A DNA stretch of 16,173 nucleotides from Actinomycetota bacterium (GCA_002712415.1 PATO01000040.1:1-16173), one strand, 5' to 3'; positions 1-7,029 are shown, counted from the first letter of the stretch. Made by a program: numbers and translations. Notes: a model not told the origin generated them from the sequence alone.

Positions 1-1
1 C

Positions 2-850
2 AAAAGGGACGTCAAGAGGATGACTCGATGGCTAAAATTAGCCATGATTTTATCTCCTAAACTTAGAAGAGTGGGTAACCCAATCGCGCTCTTGGAGCAC
101 GTCCAAGATTACACTCTTAGGGAGCTTGACTTGAGGAATGAAATTATTGGAGCTTCAAAGCTAAACGCCATCAGGGAGGAGCTATCTGGGGACTTCCCAA
201 TGAAAAGACTAAGATTTCCCAAATACTATCCAGAACTCTCAAACAGACACGTTTTGGTATCCGAGCTTATTGATGGTCAGACGCTTGAACAGGGAATAAT
301 CAAATCTAACTTAGCTTGGGAGGACTTGCTTGAATTATTTCGAATCCATGGGGCTTTTATGTTCGGAGTCGGTACCTTCCACGGTGATTTACACCCAGGT
401 AATTGCATCCTCGACAAACAAGGAAATTTTGTTTTCATCGATAATGGGGCAATTTGCGAGGCTCCAAGAAAGGTTAGCAATTCTCTTTTCAACTTCTTCT
501 ATCACCTCTCTTCAAATGACAAAGACCTAGCTTTCGAATCTCTGATTTCACTTGCAGAAAGAAGACCAAGATCTGTAAAAGTCGAGGAGTTCAAAAAAGA
601 TATGCATGAGATTTACAGAGACTTCGAAAACCTCAGCGTCGGCCAGCAAAGCCTAACCGAGGTAATGATGAAAACTGTAAGGTCTGCAGTTGAAAACGCT
701 GGTGCAGATTATGGTGAGGAGGGGTTCCCGATAATCCGATCATTGATGTATATGGATGGTCTGGTCATAAGGACCTACCCAGAAGTTAAATTAATCTCCG
801 AGATGACAGGATCATTGAATGAGTTCAAATCGGGTTTAAATCTAGGGTGA
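2..850 (+). CDS. ABC1/UbiB-family atypical kinase, 5'-truncated by window edge
   Basis: Atypical protein-kinase-like ATPase of the ABC1/ADCK/UbiB family, whose members support quinone and other prenyl-lipid metabolism at membranes. The reading frame is open from base 2, so the true start lies outside the window; the first in-frame ATG (20) is not expected to be the start. The missing part should carry the KxGQ motif and the nucleotide-binding loop. Counting from ATG 20, an E-x-D motif lies near residues 35-37, a VLVSELIDG hinge-like stretch near 78-86, the catalytic loop HGDLHPGN at 121-128, and the metal-binding Asp at 141 in IDNGA. The family normally has DFG there; here Phe is replaced by Asn. 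The stop TGA (848-850) overlaps the SD of the following carotenoid desaturase gene, so the two are probably co-transcribed and coupled. The family call is secure; the substrate is unknown. Confidence 0.9.
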   Translation, partial: KRDVKRMTRWLKLAMILSPKLRRVGNPIALLEHVQDYTLRELDLRNEIIGASKLNAIREELSGDFPMKRLRFPKYYPELSNRHVLVSELIDGQTLEQGIIKSNLAWEDLLELFRIHGAFMFGVGTFHGDLHPGNCILDKQGNFVFIDNGAICEAPRKVSNSLFNFFYHLSSNDKDLAFESLISLAERRPRSVKVEEFKKDMHEIYRDFENLSVGQQSLTEVMMKTVRSAVENAGADYGEEGFPIIRSLMYMDGLVIRTYPEVKLISEMTGSLNEFKSGLNLG

Positions 851-855
851 GTAAA

Positions 856-2418
856 ATGACGAAACACAGTGACGTAGTTGTAGTAGGTGCAGGACCAGGC
901 GGATTAGCGTGCTCAATGCTTTTGGCCAAAGCAGGGGTGAATGTCACCATTCTGGAGAAGTCTGATGGTGTTGGAGGGAGAACCAGAGTGTTCGAGAAAG
1001 ACGGCTTCAAGTATGACAACGGTCCAACATTCTTTCATTATCCAGAAATTGCCGAGGAGATTTTTGAGGCTCTCGGACTTGATGCAAGAGAGGAACTTGG
1101 TCTGATAGAACTAGATCCCAACTACAGGCTTGTTTTCGGTGCAGGTGGAAGTATAGACGCCAGCACGGATCTTGAACATATGGTCTCTCAGATTAGAGTA
1201 CTCTGCGGAGAGGATAATGCGAAGGGGTTCAGGAAGTATATTGAGGACAACAGGACGAAACTAGACCTTTCTAAAAATTGCTTAAATTCCCCTTGGAGAG
1301 GGCCCACTGACTTGTTGAGTCGAAGAGCAATGAGAGTAGCTAAGGTCCTCAGACCCTGGAGGAGCGTATCATCCGACCTCTCTAAGGTGTTCTCCGATGA
1401 GAGAATGCAGCTCGCTATGTCATTCCAGACAAAATATCTTGGAATGAGCCCGTTCCAAGCACCTAGTCTCTTCACTATCCTGGCTTATCTGGAGTACGAG
1501 CACGGTGTGTTCCATGCTGAGGGGGGACTTGGAAGCATAACCCAAAAGATGGGCGAAATAGCCAGAGATCTAGGAGTTGATATCAGGTTAAACGAACCAG
1601 TGAATGATTTCGTTTTCGAAGGTAAGAAAGTAGTTGGAGCCATCACTGAAAATGGTACTTACACAGCAGATAAATTCGTCATGAACGTAGATTTTGCTAC
1701 TGGAATGAAGGGACTAATTCCCGATAAGTTGCGCAAGAAGTGGTCCAACAAGAAGCTAGATGAGAAATCCTATTCATGCTCGACCTACATGCTCTATCTC
1801 GGTTTGGATAAATTGTATGACACGCCTCATCACCAAATTTACGCCGCAAAGGATTACCAGAAAAACCTGAAAGAGGTTACGGAGAACAAAGTGACTTGGG
1901 ACGACCCATCGATTTACGTCCAAAATGCGTGTGTCACAGACCCGACAATGGCCCCCGAGGGCCACTCCACAATCTACGTCCTAGTTCCTGCTAGTAGCTC
2001 ACATGAAGGAATAGATTGGGAAGAGATAAAGGACGAATATATGGATGTGATACTTGCCCAAATGGAGAATCTTGGTTTTGAGGGAATAAAAGATCACATT
2101 GTGTCCCAGACAATAGTCACACCAGATGATTGGGCATCTCGAGATATCTACAAAGGAGCGGTGTTCAATCTTGCTCATGGCCTTGATCAGATGCTATGGA
2201 GGAGACCACAAAACAAGTTTGAGGAGCTTGAAAGCCTCTACCTTGTTGGAGGGGGGACTCATCCAGGGAGCGGACTTCCTACTATTCTTGAAAGTGGTAG
2301 AATATCTGCTAAGTTGATCTGTGCAGATATGGGGATAGTCCCAGATTGGAATGGTGCTGAAACGTGGTTTGAGGATATCAGGAAGCCCAGAAGCATTGCC
2401 AAAGTGAGTTCAGAATAA
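856..2418 (+). CDS. crtI: CrtI-type phytoene desaturase / carotenoid FAD oxidoreductase
   Basis: FAD-dependent carotenoid desaturase of the CrtI family, expected to desaturate phytoene or a related C40 polyene at the membrane on the way to lycopene, carotenoids or retinal. The N-terminal Rossmann motif VVVVGAGPGG lies at residues 7-16, followed by an E-K-x8-GGRT dinucleotide-binding continuation and the YDNGPTFFHYP stretch typical of CrtI. The C-terminal FAD signature YLVGGGTHPGSGLP lies near 462-475. Length (520 aa) fits the family. I chose ATG 856 because GGTGAG (846-851) lies 4 bases upstream; a GTG at 847 would lie inside that SD and adds three residues. It follows the ABC1/UbiB gene and precedes an ABA4-like gene by 26 bases. 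CrtB, lycopene cyclase and rhodopsin genes are not in the window. It could be a CrtD/CrtN-like or isomerase-like paralogue; exact step not provable here. Confidence 0.88.
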   Translation: MTKHSDVVVVGAGPGGLACSMLLAKAGVNVTILEKSDGVGGRTRVFEKDGFKYDNGPTFFHYPEIAEEIFEALGLDAREELGLIELDPNYRLVFGAGGSIDASTDLEHMVSQIRVLCGEDNAKGFRKYIEDNRTKLDLSKNCLNSPWRGPTDLLSRRAMRVAKVLRPWRSVSSDLSKVFSDERMQLAMSFQTKYLGMSPFQAPSLFTILAYLEYEHGVFHAEGGLGSITQKMGEIARDLGVDIRLNEPVNDFVFEGKKVVGAITENGTYTADKFVMNVDFATGMKGLIPDKLRKKWSNKKLDEKSYSCSTYMLYLGLDKLYDTPHHQIYAAKDYQKNLKEVTENKVTWDDPSIYVQNACVTDPTMAPEGHSTIYVLVPASSSHEGIDWEEIKDEYMDVILAQMENLGFEGIKDHIVSQTIVTPDDWASRDIYKGAVFNLAHGLDQMLWRRPQNKFEELESLYLVGGGTHPGSGLPTILESGRISAKLICADMGIVPDWNGAETWFEDIRKPRSIAKVSSE

Positions 2419-2444
2419 ACGAAAATGTGAGTTGGGTAATCATT

Positions 2445-2897
2445 ATGGAAACAATCAACATCATTCTCTTTCTAATTCCCACAGTTTGGATTGGACCATT
2501 CTGGTTATTGATGCTCCTGGAGCCGGAATCGGAGAGGACCAAAGACTGGGTACATGGAAACTCTATTTTTATTGGACCTTTGGCCGTCTGGATACTAACC
2601 ACACTACTCAATCCCACGGGAATTATTGACTTGATAGCCGGTAACCCACTCGATTTCTTTGATACAATGGTCGAACTTCTCGGAACGGAATCGGGTACTG
2701 TTCTGGCTTGGGCCCATTTCGTTGCAGGAGATATAATGGCAACGAGATGGATGTGGAGGAAGGCTTTGGAGAATAAAATAAGTCTGAGTAAGACTCGTAC
2801 AATAGTCTTCTTCGGGGTCGTTCTTATGCCAGTGGGCCTGCTGTTGCATGTAATACTAAATTCTCAGAACATTTCCCAGCAGGCAGAGGGACAATGA
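2445..2897 (+). CDS. ABA4-like (DUF4281) integral membrane protein
   Basis: Small multi-spanning membrane protein (150 aa) with about four hydrophobic segments. It resembles the ABA4-like/DUF4281 family: an N-terminal span ending in a WLLML-P turn, a middle span, then the diagnostic WAHFVAGDIMATRWMWR segment and a final span beginning MPVGLLLHVIL. Plant ABA4 is a chloroplast protein needed for neoxanthin formation, so a carotenoid-linked role fits its place directly behind crtI. The start is a choice: ATG 2445 has GGTAAT (2435-2440), one base off GGTGAT, four bases upstream; GTG 2427 would add six residues but shows no SD. The stop TGA (2895-2897) overlaps the next start in ATGA. Family recognition is by eye from conserved residues. 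The enzymatic activity of such proteins is not established by this sequence. Confidence 0.75.
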   Translation: METINIILFLIPTVWIGPFWLLMLLEPESERTKDWVHGNSIFIGPLAVWILTTLLNPTGIIDLIAGNPLDFFDTMVELLGTESGTVLAWAHFVAGDIMATRWMWRKALENKISLSKTRTIVFFGVVLMPVGLLLHVILNSQNISQQAEGQ

Positions 2898-3220
2898 TGG
2901 ATGTAAAATCTGTATTGATTTCCCTTGATAGAGAAGATACATATTGTATATTGGAATTTTCTGATAATGAGAAATTCGAGTTGGGATATCTCGAAGTTAG
3001 GAAGAATTGTCAGTGTGCAAAATGCAAGCCAAGGCAGACCAATGAGCAAATGAAGATAGAATTCTTTGAAGAGATCTCCAGATTGATGCTAGTTAAGCCT
3101 AAGGTCGAGCAAGTTGGGAACTATGCTCTGCGATTTGAGTGGCCTACTGGATGCTCGAGTGGGATACACTCATTCGAACACCTTAGGAAGATATCAGAAT
3201 CCTCAGGAAAGAAACTGTAA
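2894..3220 (+). CDS. DUF971 (GBBH-like N-terminal domain) protein
   Basis: Stand-alone 108-residue DUF971 domain. Hallmarks are the cysteine cluster C39-x-C41-x2-C44 after a beta-rich N-terminus and the signature VGNYALRFEWPTGC...GIHSFEHLRKI at about 74-100. The same domain forms the N-terminus of gamma-butyrobetaine hydroxylase, where it binds zinc, and the C-terminus of the plastid Fe-S scaffold HCF101; free-standing copies often accompany Mrp/ApbC-type ATPases. Metal binding by the cysteines is an inference from those relatives. The ATG (2894) overlaps the ABA4-like stop as ATGA, so translation is probably coupled; a second ATG follows at 2897. No gene for an Mrp ATPase is visible nearby. 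The family call is good, but its job in a carotenoid operon is unknown. Confidence 0.83.
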   Translation: MMDVKSVLISLDREDTYCILEFSDNEKFELGYLEVRKNCQCAKCKPRQTNEQMKIEFFEEISRLMLVKPKVEQVGNYALRFEWPTGCSSGIHSFEHLRKISESSGKKL

Positions 3221-3294
3221 TTCTTACGAAGAAGTGAAAAAACCATCTTCCGTCAGAAGCATAACTAGGATGCGGGTTCCCCCTGTACCTTGTT

Positions 3295-3300
3295 GGTGAT
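3295..3300 (+). promoter_or_regulatory. Shine-Dalgarno GGTGAT for pus10
   Basis: GGTGAT ends three bases before ATG 3304 and matches the extended archaeal SD (complement of the 16S 3' end). It fixes the pus10 start. The preceding 83-base gap holds only a weak TATA-like ATAACT near 3261 and a short inverted repeat TTCTT-ACG-AAGAA at 3221-3233; neither is convincing alone. Confidence 0.6.
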
Positions 3301-3303
3301 TTT

Positions 3304-4731
3304 ATGTCAGATGAATCCTCGGAACCAGATACCAAGGAAATCGAAGACGATGAATGGCATCTATATGCAAATGCAGGTTATGGAGTAGTGGAGTCTCCTG
3401 AGGCTGAACCCACTGAGGAGGACTATGAAGCTCCTGAAGAAGAGTGGTTCGATGGAGACGATTTCTATAACCAAGGAGCTTCCATAGACTGGGATTCACC
3501 CCCATGTCCGGCCCCCTTGGGGATTGCTCATGTCATCAAGATAGGAGTCTGTGATTATTGCCTTCATAGAATCAGTGGCAGGAGGACCCAATCCCGAGGA
3601 TTTGAAGGAGGCGCTGAATTGAGAAACGAGGCTCATGCGAGAGATTCTGAGCTTTCAAAGTCCGAGATATCCGAAATATGTCCGCTCTGCGAGAACTTAT
3701 TCGATGATGTCGGAAATATCGCTGAAAGAATAACTGAGTCATTAGATGGGATAGAATTCAAAACTATGCAACTCGGAATTCACCTACCCAAGGATCTCCT
3801 ACAGAGTGAAGACGCAATTAGAACTAAACATGGCTCACAAGGATCGAGACCACTCAAGTCATCATTCGCAATGGCTATTCAAAATGAGATGTTACTAAAC
3901 TCTCCTGCTATATCATTCGTCAAGGACTACCCCGATATCATGGTAACAGTTGACACCCTCACACTCAGAGTGGATACTGATGTTCGACCGGTTTTCATTT
4001 ATGGGAGGTATGAGAAGCTGGTTAGAGGAATACCCCAGACCAGATGGCCGTGTCGCTCCTGCAGAGGCCGAGGGGATGGATGTGAAAGCTGCGAGGGAAC
4101 TGGACTTCAGTACAGTGAGTCCGTTCAGGACATAATTGGTGATCCAGTAAAGCAAGTTCTAGGGGCCTCGGACACATCATTCCATGGAATGGGAAGGGAG
4201 GACATAGATGTTAGGTGCCTCGGATCAGGAAGGCCATTCGTCTTAGAAATAAAGAATCCAAGATTGAGGGAGTTTGAATTATCTAAGATAGAGAAAGAAA
4301 TAAACTCAAATGAACCGGAAAAGGTGAGAGTAAACTCACTCAAATGGTGTACTAAGAAGGATGTAAGTAGGGTGAAGGAGACTAGGTCTGAGAAATCCTA
4401 CACCATCAGATTCAAGATCGATAATCCGATATCTGAGCAGGAAGCAGTCAAATCGATAGCGGCCCTTTCTGGCATCACTCTTGAGCAGGAGACCCCAAAG
4501 AGAGTCTCTCACAGAAGAGCAGCAAAGACTAGGAAAAGAAGAGTCACTGCGATATCAAATATATTGGTTGAAGATGATGAGATTCAGTTCTCTCTGAGGT
4601 GTGAAGCGGGAACCTATGTGAAAGAGCTGGTTCATTCAGATGAGGGCCGTACTTCCCCCTCCGTAAGCTCTGTGATTAAAAGAGAATGCGTGGTATTGTG
4701 GCTAGATGTGGACGAAATACACGCTGATTGA
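3304..4731 (+). CDS. pus10: tRNA pseudouridine synthase Pus10 (tRNA Psi54/Psi55)
   Basis: Pus10 isomerises uridine to pseudouridine at positions 54 and 55 of the tRNA T-loop in Archaea. Two CxxC pairs (C83/C86 and C126/C129) form the N-terminal zinc site of the THUMP-containing domain. A second cysteine set, CRSC (250-253) and CESC (260-263) with G-x-G spacers, is the insert seen in archaeal Pus10. The catalytic motif GREDIDVRCLGSGRPFVLEI begins at residue 297, with D300 the likely catalytic Asp. The C-terminal EAGTYVKELVHSDEGRTSPSV (434-454) is the conserved PUS closing segment. At 475 aa it is longer than I expect for the family, mainly because residues 1-65 form a strongly acidic leader (24 Asp/Glu, one Lys, no Arg). 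ATG 3304 is backed by GGTGAT three bases upstream. It sits just ahead of the ribosomal and RNA polymerase genes. Confidence 0.95.
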   Translation: MSDESSEPDTKEIEDDEWHLYANAGYGVVESPEAEPTEEDYEAPEEEWFDGDDFYNQGASIDWDSPPCPAPLGIAHVIKIGVCDYCLHRISGRRTQSRGFEGGAELRNEAHARDSELSKSEISEICPLCENLFDDVGNIAERITESLDGIEFKTMQLGIHLPKDLLQSEDAIRTKHGSQGSRPLKSSFAMAIQNEMLLNSPAISFVKDYPDIMVTVDTLTLRVDTDVRPVFIYGRYEKLVRGIPQTRWPCRSCRGRGDGCESCEGTGLQYSESVQDIIGDPVKQVLGASDTSFHGMGREDIDVRCLGSGRPFVLEIKNPRLREFELSKIEKEINSNEPEKVRVNSLKWCTKKDVSRVKETRSEKSYTIRFKIDNPISEQEAVKSIAALSGITLEQETPKRVSHRRAAKTRKRRVTAISNILVEDDEIQFSLRCEAGTYVKELVHSDEGRTSPSVSSVIKRECVVLWLDVDEIHAD

Positions 4732-4732
4732 T

Positions 4733-4804
4733 GCATATAACAATCCGACGCACTTAATAATACGCCTTTGGTCGAGCGCTTCCACGACTTAGGTCTGAGG
4801 TGGT
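4733..4804 (+). promoter_or_regulatory. Promoter region and SD for rpl21e
   Basis: Two archaeal box A candidates lie just after the pus10 stop: GCATATAA (4733-4740) and CTTAATAATA (4753-4762). These would place transcription starts near 4763 or 4786-4788. A strong SD, GAGGTGGT (4797-4804), ends three bases before ATG 4808. Together they suggest the ribosomal/RNAP cluster has its own promoter. Positions of transcription starts are inferred from the usual 25-27 base spacing. Confidence 0.5.
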
Positions 4805-4807
4805 AGA

Positions 4808-5098
4808 ATGGCAACGAGAACCCATGGTACTAGGCAGGGAACGAGGTCAATCCTCAAGAAGAAGAAGACAGAGAAAGGAAGGCTCTTCATTAACCGCACT
4901 CTTCACCCCTACAAGGAGGGTGACAAGGTATCTATCGTTCTTGACGGATCACAACAAAAGGGAATGCCACACAGGAGATTCCACGGATTGACTGGCTCAA
5001 TAGTCAAGCCCCAAGGGAAGGCATTCGTTGTCAGTGTTGTCCAAGGAAATATGCAAAAGACAGTCGTGGCCAGACCTGAGCACCTGAGGCCAGCATAG
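4808..5098 (+). CDS. rpl21e: 50S ribosomal protein L21e
   Basis: Archaeal/eukaryotic large-subunit ribosomal protein eL21, 96 aa, the normal archaeal size. It begins with the very basic, glycine-containing tail MATRTHGTRQGTRS and a Lys/Arg cluster, followed by the SH3-like barrel: YKEGDKVSIVLDGSQQKGMPHRRFHG (about 39-64), then a GSIVKPQGKAFVV strand and the C-terminal RPEHLRP motif. The RFHG element is characteristic. It is the first gene of the widely conserved archaeal set rpl21e-rpoF-DUF655-ksgA. The intergenic gap to rpoF is ten bases, and the rpoF SD begins inside the rpl21e stop codon, so the two are almost certainly co-transcribed. Confidence 0.97.
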   Translation: MATRTHGTRQGTRSILKKKKTEKGRLFINRTLHPYKEGDKVSIVLDGSQQKGMPHRRFHGLTGSIVKPQGKAFVVSVVQGNMQKTVVARPEHLRPA

Positions 5099-5108
5099 GA
5101 GTGATTTC

Positions 5109-5462
5109 ATGTCGAACCGAGAATTCATAGATTTTTCAACAGTAAGGGATCTTCTTGAGGCAGCAAACGAAAGAAGGGGAGAACTGTCCTACGAGCAGAT
5201 GATGGCATTACAACACGCAACTTGGGCTGCTAGCACTAACAGAGGCGGAATAAAGACTGATCCGAAGGTCTTCGCAAATCTCTTCTCCAAGCTTATGGAG
5301 AATGATAAGCTAGCTGAAAATCCCGATATCTGTGCTAAAATAGCCGAACTCGCTCCAATGGATGTTTCTGGAGTCAGAGTCATTATTGCAAGCAAGAGAG
5401 TTCCTATGGATACATCTGAGATCGAGGAAATCATCGAGATTGTCAGACAAAATGTCCTCTGA
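5109..5462 (+). CDS. rpoF: DNA-directed RNA polymerase subunit F (Rpo4/Rpb4)
   Basis: Subunit F (Rpo4, Rpb4 homologue), which pairs with subunit E/Rpo7 to form the stalk of archaeal RNA polymerase, involved in initiation and transcript binding. The 117-residue protein shows the typical alpha-helical fold: an N-terminal strand region, the central LSYEQMMALQHA helix, and the conserved C-terminal HRDC-like part with KIAELAPMDVSGVRVIIASKR (about 79-99). Length is normal. ATG 5109 is preceded by GGAGTGAT (5098-5105), which starts on the last base of the rpl21e stop codon. A perfect 8-bp hairpin covers its own stop codon. The position between rpl21e and the DUF655 gene supports the call. Confidence 0.92.
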   Translation: MSNREFIDFSTVRDLLEAANERRGELSYEQMMALQHATWAASTNRGGIKTDPKVFANLFSKLMENDKLAENPDICAKIAELAPMDVSGVRVIIASKRVPMDTSEIEEIIEIVRQNVL

Positions 5463-5476
5463 AAGTTACTTTCAGA
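5458..5476 (+). other. Perfect 8-bp hairpin over the rpoF stop codon
   Basis: TCTGAAAG (5458-5465), loop TTA, CTTTCAGA (5469-5476) is a perfect inverted repeat. The rpoF stop TGA (5460-5462) lies inside the 5' arm. No long T-run follows, so it does not look like a classical intrinsic terminator. It could be a processing or stability element separating rpl21e-rpoF mRNA from DUF655-ksgA, or chance. Confidence 0.5.
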
Positions 5477-5533
5477 CTTTGTCCACCGACTAGACCATTG
5501 ATGAGGGAGAACCCCTTCCTCTAACTGAGAGAT

Positions 5534-6106
5534 ATGCCCGCCGAAGGACCAATCGGTAACAGATTACCCGAAGACGATCCTCTTTCCGGTGAGGTATCAG
5601 TGTTGGTGTTGGATATCCTTGATAGGAAACCATCAGGATTCGAGCTTCAGGGACTTTCATCTCCCTCAATGTATCTAGTTAGAGCTAGAATAGATGATGA
5701 TAAAATCAACTCACCCGGTGTAAACGTTGAAACAAATTCCGGATCTATAGGGCCACTGTCTGAGATTAGATTCAAGGATTTGACGGGCCAATCTTCGTCA
5801 TCAATCATCGATGCTGTCCTAGACTTGATTAACTCAGATCCTGACAGACATTTAGGATTCTATAATAGGGCAAATAACCTCTCATTGAAATATCATGCCT
5901 TTCAACTCCTTCCGGGAATAGGGAACTCTAAAGCTATGCAAATGGTAAAGGAAAGAGGAGGCTCAGGATGGTCGGAGTTTGGTCAAATAGACAAATCCTG
6001 TGGCATAGATTCAGCCAAACTCCTCGCAGAGAGATATGTTGGAGAGATGCAGTATCCTTCAGAATCTCCAAGTCTGTTGGACCTTCTAGTCCGCTCTGGG
6101 ATTTAG
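5534..6106 (+). CDS. DUF655 family protein (helix-hairpin-helix, predicted nucleic-acid binding)
   Basis: Member of the archaeal DUF655 family, 190 aa. It has an N-terminal beta-rich part with VLVLDILDRKPSGFELQG (24-41), resembling the family's 'vLDylP.G' opening and OB-like fold. A 'FKDLTGQSSSSI' segment (80-91) follows, then a FYNRANNLSLKYHAFQLLPG stretch (109-128). LLPGIGNSKAMQMV (125-138) is a helix-hairpin-helix, pointing to DNA or RNA binding. Biochemical function is not known for the family; its constant place between rpoF and ksgA suggests ribosome assembly or transcription. The start ATG 5534 has no strong SD (only GAGAGAT just upstream), unlike most neighbours. The gene ends 14 bases before the ksgA start. 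The family call is supported by both sequence and synteny. Confidence 0.87.
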   Translation: MPAEGPIGNRLPEDDPLSGEVSVLVLDILDRKPSGFELQGLSSPSMYLVRARIDDDKINSPGVNVETNSGSIGPLSEIRFKDLTGQSSSSIIDAVLDLINSDPDRHLGFYNRANNLSLKYHAFQLLPGIGNSKAMQMVKERGGSGWSEFGQIDKSCGIDSAKLLAERYVGEMQYPSESPSLLDLLVRSGI

Positions 6107-6113
6107 AAGGAGG
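6107..6113 (+). promoter_or_regulatory. Strong SD AAGGAGG that sets a TTG start for ksgA
   Basis: AAGGAGG directly follows the DUF655 stop codon and ends seven bases before an in-frame TTG at 6121. This is the best SD in the cluster. It argues against both the longer in-frame ATG at 5968, which would overlap DUF655 by 139 bases, and the downstream ATG at 6142, which has no SD. Confidence 0.7.
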
Positions 6114-6120
6114 CATAATC

Positions 6121-7029
6121 TTGGAAAACCTGGATGCTAGGATGCTAGTTGATTTACTTAGGGACAGGATAAGCCCAGATAGGAATCTGGGTCAGCACTT
6201 CATTCTTGATGAGAAAGTTATTTTTGAAGCCGTCTCAATGTGTAATGACATAGACAGAGAGGTAACTAAAGACTCACATGTTCTTGAAATTGGCCCAGGA
6301 CCAGGTTCACTTACTCTAGAACTTCTCAAAACAGGTGCAAGGGTAACTGCCCTTGAGATTGATCAGCAGGCAGTAATACACCTTGGGAGGGTATTCACTG
6401 GACTGGAACAAAGACTTTCCGTTTCTCATGTTGATGCACTACTGGCCGAATGGCCAGAAGATATAACACACGTAATTTCAAATATTCCTTATGGCATATC
6501 CAGCCCTATTCTAGATAGGATTCAGACTCATCATCAGAAAAATCCATTCGAGGCAGTGGTCCTTTTAGTCCAAGAAGAATTCTCGGAGAGAATGTCAATG
6601 AATGGTGGACCACGGAGTATCGGGCCATTGGGACTATCACTTTGGATGGACTTCGATATCCACACAGGTTCGAAGGTCCACCCTGGAGCATTTACTCCTC
6701 CTCCCAGAGTAAATTCAAGACTGATTATGCTGGAGCCTAGAAGTGGAGGGCCGAGGGTAACTGACAGGAGACTATTCAAAATGATTACAAAACACTGTTT
6801 TGCGTACAGGAGAAGAAAGATGCGTACCTTACTTTCGAAACCACCTAAGAGGATAAGCAGGATTAAGGGTTGGCACAAGTCTAGTTGGGAGGAAGCAATT
6901 GTGCAAGTTTCTAGTAATCCAATCGAAGGAATGAGGGATGGCTGGCTCGAATTAAGGCCAGACGATTTGCTAATTGAGGAATGGCCCTCTCTATGCGATT
7001 ATTTCTCCTCATTGAACCAAGAAAATTGA
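6121..7029 (+). CDS. ksgA: 16S rRNA (adenine-N6,N6)-dimethyltransferase KsgA/Dim1
   Basis: SAM-dependent enzyme that dimethylates the two adjacent adenines in the loop near the 3' end of 16S rRNA, a late small-subunit maturation check. Counting from TTG 6121 (302 aa): N-terminal RNLGQHFILD (21-30), SAM motif I LEIGPGPGS (55-63), acidic residue E79 of motif II in ALEIDQ, D105 in motif III, and the catalytic motif IV NIPYGISSP (121-129). The C-terminal part has PGAFTPPPRVNSRLI, the family's F-x-P-x-P-x-V-x-S element. The TTG start is chosen from the AAGGAGG at 6107-6113. A tail after about residue 265 appears longer than in bacterial KsgA. Last gene of the rpl21e-rpoF-DUF655-ksgA set. Confidence 0.95.
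   Translation: MENLDARMLVDLLRDRISPDRNLGQHFILDEKVIFEAVSMCNDIDREVTKDSHVLEIGPGPGSLTLELLKTGARVTALEIDQQAVIHLGRVFTGLEQRLSVSHVDALLAEWPEDITHVISNIPYGISSPILDRIQTHHQKNPFEAVVLLVQEEFSERMSMNGGPRSIGPLGLSLWMDFDIHTGSKVHPGAFTPPPRVNSRLIMLEPRSGGPRVTDRRLFKMITKHCFAYRRRKMRTLLSKPPKRISRIKGWHKSSWEEAIVQVSSNPIEGMRDGWLELRPDDLLIEEWPSLCDYFSSLNQEN

Noticed and set aside
5499..5529. C/D box sRNA candidate: TGATGA followed 20 bases later by CTGA after rpoF
   Set aside because: No C' or D' boxes and no terminal stem; the spacing is too short for a full archaeal C/D sRNA.
5968..6120. Longer ksgA reading frame from ATG 5968
   Set aside because: It would overlap the DUF655 gene by 139 bases, and the extra residues show no KsgA similarity. 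The SD at 6107 points to TTG 6121.
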